A stretch of DNA of 12,509 bases from JBEGQX01 sp041180805 (GTDB lineage: Bacteria; Planctomycetota; Planctomycetia; Gemmatales; Gemmataceae): contig JBEGQX010000339.1 of NCBI GenBank assembly GCA_041180805.1, forward strand, positions 1 to 12,509, given 5' to 3'. The position numbers were made by a program, and so were the translations under genes. Positions within the stretch are counted from its first letter, which is position 1. Each line of letters begins with the position of its first letter. Under the pieces are notes generated by a model that saw only the letters and a program-made list of their open reading frames with translations, was not told the origin of the DNA and made no database searches. Below are positions 7,331 to 12,509 of the stretch, in pieces.

Positions 7331-8878
7331 ATGATTAAAAAAGCAATTCGAAAAACCCAGGTGTTCTGGCTTGCCATGGCCATGATTTTGGGGAAATGCC
7401 CTTGGGTGTTGTCCCAGGAAACCATGGAAAAAGTGATACCACTGCTGGATGATAACACCTTTGCAATCATGAGGGTTTTACCGGGCAAGATCGATATTCA
7501 AAAAGTGATTATGCCCATGGTGCAAAAGAAAGCCATCCCCGTGGCCCAGGCTTTTGCGATTGTGGTGCTTGTGAATGGTAAAAAGGCTGGGTTTGATAAA
7601 TATGTCGAGGAAGTCTGGATTTCATGCAGCAGCGCTGACCTGGCAAGTGGATTTACCCCAAGAATGGTCTTTAAGCCACGCCCGGGAGTTACCCAAGAGG
7701 GGTTTGTTCAGGCATTCAAGGAGGGATTGTTGCCATTGAAGGTAAAATCCGCCGAAGGGATGATGCTTTACGATGGTAAAAACCCATGGGTAAATCAGGA
7801 ATTTGAATTGATCCCCAAGGGCGATTTATTTGTTCTTCAGGTCGCGGGATCATCAAAAGGTGATGCAATTGCTTTTCGTCCTGAATGGAAAAAATCCTGG
7901 AGAACTATCAGTGAAGCGCCTGTGCAGTTGATCCTGGTTCCAAACAAACATGCCCGGCAGGTTGTGGACCTTTTCAGGGGCAACAATGCTAGGCCTCTAG
8001 AACAGGAATCCTTCAAGGCCACCAATATAGGTTTTTTTGTGGATCCATGGAAAATTGAGGCCACCTTTTATTCTGAAAACGCAATTAAGGCCAAGGAGGC
8101 TTACCAGCAAATACTTTCAATGATTCGAATCATACCGGATTATCTTGGCAAGGAATTAAATGAGGTTGCGAAAGATCCAATATTCCAAATGGTAAACAAA
8201 ATGGTCCAGTCCACCAAGCTGGAAGATGATCATGTGAAAATTGTGATTGATGATTTTGAGCCGGTTTTTCAGATGGTTTCCACTCTTAATGCCAAAGCTC
8301 AGGAACAATCCAATTTCACTCTTTCCCAAAACAGAATGAGGCAGGTTGGAATGGCACTTCTTGCCTATGCGCACGAAAACGGCTCACTTCCCCCTGCGTT
8401 CAGCAGGGACCCCGATGGAAAACCCCTGTTAAGCTGGCGGGTGCACATCCTTCCTTATTTGGGTAACAGGCTTCTCTACAGGCAATTTCGTTTAAACGAA
8501 CCCTGGGATAGCGAGCACAACATAAAACTGGTCCGAAGAATGCCTGCAATTTTTAGGGAGCCTAGTATGCAGCAGGATCGCGGAGAAACTGCAATTCTTG
8601 GAGTTGTTGGAAATCAGGCTGCGTTTGTGGTGAATGGCAAAGGTCGCAGTCTTGATACCGTGACTGCTCCACGAATCATGCTTTTGCAAGGAAGTGCAGA
8701 TAAAAGCGTGGTTTGGACAAAACCAGAGGATCGGATACTTGATGAAACAAAGCTTGATCATTACATGACAAACTTTCCTGAAAAAACCGTGGCTCTATTT
8801 TCGGATGGTTCCACCAAGGTGGTTGCCACTAAGGAGCTTTTGAAAATGGTTGGCGAGTACTTAATCATTGACAAGTAG
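7331..8878 (+). CDS. Secreted DUF1559 (SBP_bac_10) domain protein, planctomycete type
   Basis: 515 residues. The N-terminus has a basic start (MIKKAIRK), a hydrophobic stretch (11-21) and a likely cleavage site near residues 28-30, so it is probably exported. Residues about 32-325 form a domain I do not recognise. The C-terminal part is DUF1559-like: RMRQVGMALLAYAHENG (335-351), LPPAF, a SWRVHILPYLGNR segment (368-380), LNEPWDSEHN (388-397), and a terminal VALFSDGSTKVV (487-498) resembling the H-X9-DG tail of the family. Most DUF1559 proteins start with a type IV pilin-like prepilin helix (GFTLIELL); that is absent here. It lies 22 nt behind the LDH2 gene. Its function is unknown and a surface or envelope role is inferred only from export. 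Confidence 0.88.
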   Translation: MIKKAIRKTQVFWLAMAMILGKCPWVLSQETMEKVIPLLDDNTFAIMRVLPGKIDIQKVIMPMVQKKAIPVAQAFAIVVLVNGKKAGFDKYVEEVWISCSSADLASGFTPRMVFKPRPGVTQEGFVQAFKEGLLPLKVKSAEGMMLYDGKNPWVNQEFELIPKGDLFVLQVAGSSKGDAIAFRPEWKKSWRTISEAPVQLILVPNKHARQVVDLFRGNNARPLEQESFKATNIGFFVDPWKIEATFYSENAIKAKEAYQQILSMIRIIPDYLGKELNEVAKDPIFQMVNKMVQSTKLEDDHVKIVIDDFEPVFQMVSTLNAKAQEQSNFTLSQNRMRQVGMALLAYAHENGSLPPAFSRDPDGKPLLSWRVHILPYLGNRLLYRQFRLNEPWDSEHNIKLVRRMPAIFREPSMQQDRGETAILGVVGNQAAFVVNGKGRSLDTVTAPRIMLLQGSADKSVVWTKPEDRILDETKLDHYMTNFPEKTVALFSDGSTKVVATKELLKMVGEYLIIDK

Positions 8879-8915
8879 TTGGTAATAGGCCCTGCTCATT
8901 CAAAAGGTTTAAAGA

Positions 8916-8944
8916 TTGTCAGGTAAAACAGAATAGACTAACCT
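8916..8944 (+). promoter_or_regulatory. Candidate promoter for the metal ABC-transporter genes
   Basis: TTGTCA (8916-8921, 5 of 6 consensus bases) is followed after 17 nt by TAACCT (8939-8944, weak -10). Transcription would begin near 8951, inside the dyad at 8947-8965, leaving a leader of roughly 30 nt. The -35 is good, the -10 is not, so this is tentative. Confidence 0.25.
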
Positions 8945-8946
8945 AA

Positions 8947-8965
8947 GGTAATACGAAGTATTTCC
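8947..8965. promoter_or_regulatory. Candidate operator: interrupted inverted repeat before the zinc-binding lipoprotein gene
   Basis: GGTAATAC-GAA-GTATTTCC is an inverted repeat with 7 of 8 positions paired per arm, centred 27 nt upstream of the GTG start at 8983 and overlapping the predicted transcription start. A metal-uptake gene is a usual target of a Zur-, MntR- or DtxR-type repressor, whose sites have this size and symmetry. It does not match the E. coli or Bacillus Zur consensus as I remember them, so the regulator is not named. Confidence 0.35.
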
Positions 8966-8982
8966 TTTTTTATGGGGTTCCT

Positions 8983-9954
8983 GTGCATTATTTGCGATTC
9001 ATCATTTTTTTGCCCTTTGTTTCAGGACTATTAGTAGTTGGTGGGTGTTCTCAAATGCCCGACCCATGGAAAGACCTGACTGGAAAAATAAAGGTACTTT
9101 CCAGTTTTCCGCCCATTTTCAGCATGGTTAAGACTATTGGCGGCGAAAGAGTTGCATCCCTTTGCCTTTGTACCACCACCGGGCCACACGATTACACATT
9201 CAATTCCAAAGATTCCGTGCTTGTACGAAAAGCCGATGTGTTCTTTTCGAATGGCTTTGATTTGGACAATCTTTTTGTGGATCGACTTTCCAAGGATTCT
9301 GGCAATCGAAGCTTGAAACTTATTCGTCTTGCAAACAAGATCCCAAAGGCCAAACGAATTGCATCTCAGGAACATAATGAGGATGAAAAAGGTGCCCATG
9401 CACATCATCACCATGGAGCTTATGACCCTCATGTCTGGCTTGGTATTCCGCAGGCCATAATTATGATCGAAGGCATTCGCGATGAGCTTTGCCTTTTGGA
9501 TCCTGAAGACTCGGAAAATTACAAGTCCCGGGCGAGGGGTCTTATTGATTCATTGGATCAAACCCAAAAGACCTATCAGGAAAAGCTTCAGTCTAAAAAA
9601 AACAAGGTGATTGTCACCTTTCATGAGTCGCTGGGTTATATGGCTTCCTCTTTTGGTCTGGAAATAGCCGCGGTGATTCAGAAGACGCCTGGAGATGAGC
9701 CGAATTCTCCGGAGTTAACCAAGATTGTGAAGCTGTGCCTGGAAAAAAAACCTGCTTTGATTGCGGTGGAACCCCAATACCCCAAGACAAGTTCCGCACG
9801 GTTGTTGCAGGATGAACTAAAGAAAAAAGGGCTTTCCATTCCACTTGTTGAAATTGATCCGCTTGAGACCTGTTCAGCAGGTGAATTAAGCGCGGATTGG
9901 TTCCTGAAAAAACTTGTGCAAAACCTTGAAACCCTTGAGAAGCATCTTCAATGA
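8983..9954 (+). CDS. znuA: Metal ABC transporter substrate-binding lipoprotein (ZnuA/TroA family)
   Basis: 323 residues of the cluster-9 solute-binding family that captures Zn2+ or Mn2+ outside the membrane. It starts with GTG; no in-frame ATG precedes it, and the ATG at 8972 is in another frame. The signal ends in a lipobox (LVVGGC, lipidated Cys22). Likely metal ligands are His69 (GPHDYTF), His150 (DPHVWLG), His214 (TFHESLG) and Asp292 (EIDPLET). Between the first two lies a histidine- and acid-rich loop (EHNEDEKGAHAHHHHG, 130-145), typical of zinc-specific ZnuA proteins and thought to act as a zinc collector or sensor. The gene overlaps the ATPase gene by 4 nt (ATGA). Zinc is favoured over manganese because of the His-rich loop, but specificity is an inference. 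Confidence 0.92.
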   Translation: MHYLRFIIFLPFVSGLLVVGGCSQMPDPWKDLTGKIKVLSSFPPIFSMVKTIGGERVASLCLCTTTGPHDYTFNSKDSVLVRKADVFFSNGFDLDNLFVDRLSKDSGNRSLKLIRLANKIPKAKRIASQEHNEDEKGAHAHHHHGAYDPHVWLGIPQAIIMIEGIRDELCLLDPEDSENYKSRARGLIDSLDQTQKTYQEKLQSKKNKVIVTFHESLGYMASSFGLEIAAVIQKTPGDEPNSPELTKIVKLCLEKKPALIAVEPQYPKTSSARLLQDELKKKGLSIPLVEIDPLETCSAGELSADWFLKKLVQNLETLEKHLQ

Positions 9955-10685
9955 CCAATCCCCTGATTACACTTAAGGATATCAGGGTACGCAGGGGAAA
10001 CCTGGAGGTTATCAAGGGACTAAATGCTTCTTTGTTCCGTGGAAAAGTTACTTCCCTCATAGGCCTGAATGGTGCCGGCAAGAGCACTCTTCTTCGTGCA
10101 ATCGTCAAGGAAATTCCTTATTCGGGCGACATGAAGTTTCATTGTGGGCATTCCCATATTGGCACAGACCCCACTCATGTTGGTTATGTTCCGCAGCGGT
10201 TGCGTCCTGAAGGTGGGTTGCCTTTGACCGTGGCGGATTTTTTTGCACTTGCAATGCAAACGCGCCCGGTTTTTTGGGGTGTGCATAAGACAGTTAAATC
10301 AAAGTTTCCTCACATGCTCGAAAAGGTTGGGTTGTCGCCCAATATCCTGGATCGAGTCGTGGATAAACTAAGCGGCGGTGAACTGCAAAGGGTATTGCTT
10401 GCGCTGGCAATGGAACCAAGTCCGGAATTATTACTTTTGGACGAACCCGCTGCGGGAATTGATTTTCAAGACCAGGAAAAATTTTACCAACTGATTCGCC
10501 GTATCAATGAACAAACCGGGGTAACCGTTTTACTGGTTTCCCATGATCTGGATTTGGTGCTTGGTTACGCAGATGAGGTCTGGTGTCTGCACGATGGAAA
10601 GATTCTTAAACAGGGAAACCCCTCCGAAATTCTAAGCAAGGATAATCTGCATCAGGTTTTTGGAGCAGGTTTAAAAGTGCACTGA
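9951..10685 (+). CDS. znuC: Metal ABC transporter ATP-binding protein (ZnuC-like)
   Basis: 244 residues, the ATPase that drives the transporter fed by the preceding lipoprotein. Walker A GLNGAGKST (38-46), Q-loop PQR (81-83), signature LSGGELQRV (140-148), Walker B LLLLDEP (160-166) and H-loop His198 (SHD) are all intact, so it should be active. The start overlaps the upstream stop (ATGA, 9951-9954), indicating coupled translation. The usual third gene, the membrane permease ZnuB, does not follow: the next gene is on the opposite strand and its stop codon directly abuts this one (TGA 10683-10685, then 10686). The permease must be encoded elsewhere, or the system borrows one. Confidence 0.9.
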   Translation: MTNPLITLKDIRVRRGNLEVIKGLNASLFRGKVTSLIGLNGAGKSTLLRAIVKEIPYSGDMKFHCGHSHIGTDPTHVGYVPQRLRPEGGLPLTVADFFALAMQTRPVFWGVHKTVKSKFPHMLEKVGLSPNILDRVVDKLSGGELQRVLLALAMEPSPELLLLDEPAAGIDFQDQEKFYQLIRRINEQTGVTVLLVSHDLDLVLGYADEVWCLHDGKILKQGNPSEILSKDNLHQVFGAGLKVH

Positions 10686-11000
10686 TTAGAATTCCAGGTG
10701 GTCTTCCTGTTGCAATGAAATTTGAAATACCTTGCCGTCACCAATTCTTCCAGTTCTGGAAGCTTTAAGAATGATTTCTGTAACTTCTTCCAACTGGGAA
10801 TCTTCCACGGTAATGGTAATTTCAACCTTTGGAAGAAAAGCCATGCTGAATTCGCTGCCCTGATAACGATCCAAGTAGCCTTTTTGCCTGCTGAAACCCT
10901 TGGCTTCCCGGACAATAACCGAATGGATTTCCATGTTGGAAAGTGCCAGCATCACAGATTCCGCCCTGAAGGGTTTAACAACCACGGTTAATTGTTTCAT
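10686..11000 (-). CDS. P-II family nitrogen regulatory protein, divergent (no Tyr51, altered C-terminus)
   Basis: 104 residues from the ATG at 11000. The frame continues upstream to 11075, but the family begins at MKQLTVVVKPF. The protein aligns without gaps to E. coli GlnB, whose sequence I recall. Shared residues include Lys9-Pro10-Phe11, the T-loop GFxRQKG (35-41) with 2-oxoglutarate-binding Gln39, Tyr46, FLPK (55-58), and the TGRIGDGK nucleotide loop (83-90). It differs in having Phe at 51, where GlnB has the uridylylated Tyr51, and His101/Glu103 where GlnB has ATP-contacting Arg101/Arg103. It also ends about 8 residues early. PII trimers sense ATP/ADP and 2-oxoglutarate and bind targets such as AmtB. 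Neither amt nor gln genes are nearby; the neighbour is a metal transporter ATPase gene, convergent with no gap. Confidence 0.9.
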   Translation of the reverse strand: MKQLTVVVKPFRAESVMLALSNMEIHSVIVREAKGFSRQKGYLDRYQGSEFSMAFLPKVEITITVEDSQLEEVTEIILKASRTGRIGDGKVFQISLQQEDHLEF

Positions 11001-11031
11001 TGAATCTTGCCTTCGACCCCCGAAAAATGCT

Positions 11032-11043
11032 AATAATATTATT
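11032..11043. repeat. Perfect 12-nt AT-rich palindrome between the PII and tRNA genes
   Basis: AATAATATTATT is identical to its reverse complement and sits 31-43 nt upstream of the PII start codon. It may overlap a minus-strand -10 element (TATTAT) or serve as a binding site. In an AT-rich gap such a palindrome can also arise by chance. Confidence 0.3.
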
Positions 11044-11059
11044 GATAGTAAAGAATCTC

Positions 11060-11088
11060 TTGGATGATTGGCCAATAAACGCTATTCT
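11060..11088 (+). promoter_or_regulatory. Candidate promoter for tRNA-Gln
   Basis: TTGGAT (11060-11065) and TATTCT (11083-11088) are 17 nt apart. Transcription would start near 11095, about 20 nt before the mature tRNA, a usual leader length. The spacing is ideal but the hexamer matches are only 3 and 4 of 6, so the call is weak. Confidence 0.25.
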
Positions 11089-11115
11089 ACCAGAAGATTC
11101 GTAGGGTTGTTTTGG

Positions 11116-11186
11116 TACCCGGTAGTGTAACGGTAGCACAAGAGATTTTGGTTCTCTTTGTCTAGGTTCGAATCCTAGCCGGGTAG
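11116..11186 (+). tRNA. tRNA-Gln (anticodon UUG)
   Basis: A 71-nt cloverleaf can be folded by hand. The acceptor stem TACCCGG (11116-11122) pairs fully with CCGGGTA (11179-11185), and the discriminator is G11186. The D-arm is GTG-TAACGGTAG-CAC. The anticodon stem AGAGA (11141-11145) pairs with TCTCT (11153-11157) around the loop TTTTGGT, giving anticodon TTG (11148-11150), which reads CAA. The T-arm is CTAGG-TTCGAAT-CCTAG (11162-11178). The opening U1-A72 pair is a known glutamine identity feature. The 3' CCA is not encoded (the genomic sequence continues TAA), so it must be added by nucleotidyltransferase. Confidence 0.96.
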
Positions 11187-11210
11187 TAACCCCAGTGAAT
11201 ATTATCTGCC

Positions 11211-11492
11211 ATGTATAAAAACATTATTCACTGGCGTCTTATCCCCCGCTACTACAGGAAGAGTGTTTCAGAAACCAACGATACCGGTGTGGTTTACTGG
11301 TATTTTGGTCTTGAGACAATTTTCATTCTTGTGATGGGGTTGGTTTTATACTGCACCACTATCAAGGATGCTGGCATTCGCAAAAGCGAACAGGACTCCC
11401 AAGTTGAGGCTTTGAAAAGAAACATCAGCAGTAGTATTCAGTTTTCTGATTCCAAACATTCCGGTTCAAACATTTCCGCCACCAAGGAATAG
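11211..11492 (+). CDS. Small single-pass membrane protein of unknown function
   Basis: A 93-residue frame I do not recognise. It has a basic N-terminal part (IIHWRLIPRYYRK, 5-17), one hydrophobic segment of about 20 residues (roughly 30-49) and a polar, Ser/Lys-rich tail of about 40 residues. The positive residues ahead of the helix suggest the N-terminus stays inside and the tail outside. It lies 24 nt after the tRNA and 41 nt before the M16 peptidase gene, on the same strand as both, and fills a gap that would otherwise be empty. No clear ribosome binding site precedes the ATG, which lowers confidence. It could be an accessory protein for the peptidase, but only its position suggests that. 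Confidence 0.6.
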   Translation: MYKNIIHWRLIPRYYRKSVSETNDTGVVYWYFGLETIFILVMGLVLYCTTIKDAGIRKSEQDSQVEALKRNISSSIQFSDSKHSGSNISATKE

Positions 11493-11516
11493 GTCTTCGG
11501 CGGGTCATCTCTTATC

Positions 11517-11524
11517 AGGAAGGA
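11517..11524 (+). promoter_or_regulatory. Ribosome binding site of the M16 peptidase
   Basis: AGGAAGGA lies 9 nt before the ATG at 11534 and supports that start, which also places a signal peptide at the very N-terminus. Confidence 0.6.
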
Positions 11525-11533
11525 ACCTGTGTT

Positions 11534-12509
11534 ATGAGATACACTTTTTTTCTATTGGCTTTAGTTTTCAACCATTCCAGCGTTCTTTTTGCCCAAAATG
11601 AGACAACCCGGCATAAAGTGCTTAACTCTTTGCGACTGGATATGGAAACGATTCGCGAGGAAGTGCTTCCCAACGGCCTAAGAATTTATCTTAAGCCGAT
11701 TCCCGGGGCATCTACAGTAACCACCATGACTGGCTATCGCGTCGGTGCCGCGGATGAAAACCTTGATCAAACCGGCCTTTCGCATTACCTCGAGCACCTT
11801 ATGTTCAAGGGAACCAAAAAACTGGTTCCCGGTGATATTGACCGTATCACATTACGGAATGGCGGTGCCAATAATGCATACACCTCTGAGGATTGTACTG
11901 TTTATCATTTTGATTTTTCAGCGGATCGCTGGGAGCAGGCGCTGTCGATTGAAGCGGATCGAATGAGAAATCTGATGGTGGATGACAAGCACGAATTCCA
12001 GCAGGAAAAAGGTGCTGTAATAGAAGAACTGAAAAGGAATGAAGATGGTCCATGGGATTTGGAATACAAGGCAATCTTACCTTTGCTGTTTGGGAAGAAT
12101 TCACCTTACGGGCATCCGGTGATTGGTGAAACCGAGCATGTGAAAGCCGCCACCGCGGAAATTATCAAGAGGCATTACGATATCTGGTATCACCCAAACA
12201 ATGCGGTGCTTGTTATATGCGGAGGGTTTGATCCGGAAAAAGTAATTCCAAAGGTTAGGGAATTATTTGGTGCTATTCCAAAAGCCGATTTACCTGCCAG
12301 AAAAACAGCAACACCAATGGTTAGGGAAAATCAGGTTCGGGTGGAAATGAAGTCCAAATTTGAGGCTCCGAGATTGCTTATGGGTTTTAATACTGTGGAG
12401 GCAACTCATGCGGATGCGCCCGCATTAACTATTTTGGAAGCCCTTCTCGCGGATGGAAAAACCAGCAGGCTTTACCGAAGGTTTATCGAAGGGGATGAAA
12501 TTGCGACCG
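11534..12509 (+). CDS. Secreted M16 (insulinase/pitrilysin) family zinc peptidase (3' end outside window)
   Basis: The frame is open from the ATG at 11534 to the window end, giving 325 residues of a protein that is usually 400-500 long for one M16 pair, or longer when fused. A signal peptide (MRYTFFLLALVF, cleavage probably after LFA at residue 20) sends it out of the cytoplasm. The inverted zinc motif HYLEH is at 84-88 (His84, Glu87, His88), with the third ligand Glu164 or Glu165 in VIEELKRNED about 77 residues later. Other family landmarks are the NGLR strand (47-50), NAYTSEDCTVYHF (114-126), YGHPVIG (192-198) and YHPNNAVLVICG (219-230). The catalytic half is intact. M16 enzymes cleave peptides and small proteins inside a closed chamber; the substrate here is unknown. 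It is the second secreted metalloprotease in the window, unrelated to the M6 protein. Confidence 0.93.
   Translation, partial: MRYTFFLLALVFNHSSVLFAQNETTRHKVLNSLRLDMETIREEVLPNGLRIYLKPIPGASTVTTMTGYRVGAADENLDQTGLSHYLEHLMFKGTKKLVPGDIDRITLRNGGANNAYTSEDCTVYHFDFSADRWEQALSIEADRMRNLMVDDKHEFQQEKGAVIEELKRNEDGPWDLEYKAILPLLFGKNSPYGHPVIGETEHVKAATAEIIKRHYDIWYHPNNAVLVICGGFDPEKVIPKVRELFGAIPKADLPARKTATPMVRENQVRVEMKSKFEAPRLLMGFNTVEATHADAPALTILEALLADGKTSRLYRRFIEGDEIAT

Noticed and set aside
9614..10108. 164-residue minus-strand frame across the znuA-znuC junction
   Set aside because: It lies wholly antisense to two well-supported genes and has no domain of its own.
11001..11075. 25-residue N-terminal extension of the PII frame
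   Set aside because: PII proteins begin at the MKxxxxxxKPF strand; the extension would also cover the AT-rich intergenic palindrome.

Overview
The window reads as an ordinary chromosomal stretch of a planctomycete-like bacterium with moderate GC (estimated by eye, a little under 50 %). The main taxonomic clue is the secreted protein at 7331-8878, whose C-terminal half is a DUF1559 (SBP_bac_10) domain, a family expanded almost only in Planctomycetes. Divergent and convergent gene blocks, tiny intergenic gaps and few terminators fit that picture. I see no insertion sequence, phage gene, CRISPR array or rRNA, and no gene-free stretch over 300 bases.

Layout. (1) 1-2119, minus strand: a tight three-gene unit of an RluA-type pseudouridine synthase, a DUF4392 protein (D-glutamate cyclase C-terminal type) and a DUF1445 protein (YcsI/UPF0317 type) cut by the window start. 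The last two overlap by ATGA and correspond to the two halves of vertebrate D-glutamate cyclase (DGLUCY). (2) 2241-4058, plus: a secreted metalloprotease with two PDZ domains ahead of an M6-type HExxH catalytic domain. (3) 4052-6165, minus: an aldose 1-epimerase followed 8 nt later by an RsmC-like methyltransferase, whose 3' end overlaps that of the protease by 7 nt. (4) 6256-8878, plus: an LDH2-family NAD(P)-dependent oxidoreductase and the DUF1559 protein. (5) 8983-10685, plus: a metal (probably zinc) ABC-transporter binding lipoprotein and its ATPase, overlapping by ATGA, with no permease gene beside them. (6) 10686-11000, minus: a divergent PII signal protein abutting the ATPase gene stop to stop. 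(7) 11116-end, plus: tRNA-Gln(UUG), a small single-pass membrane protein, and a secreted M16 zinc peptidase cut by the window end.

Functional reading. The recognisable themes are D-glutamate turnover, zinc uptake, sugar and hydroxy-acid metabolism, RNA modification, and extracytoplasmic proteolysis. Most neighbouring blocks look functionally unrelated. The points most worth a second look are the split D-glutamate cyclase pair, the PII protein lacking Tyr51 and two C-terminal arginines, the zinc transporter pair without its permease (with a dyad upstream of its GTG start), and the PDZ-PDZ-M6 architecture. I did not find a convincing new multi-gene system.
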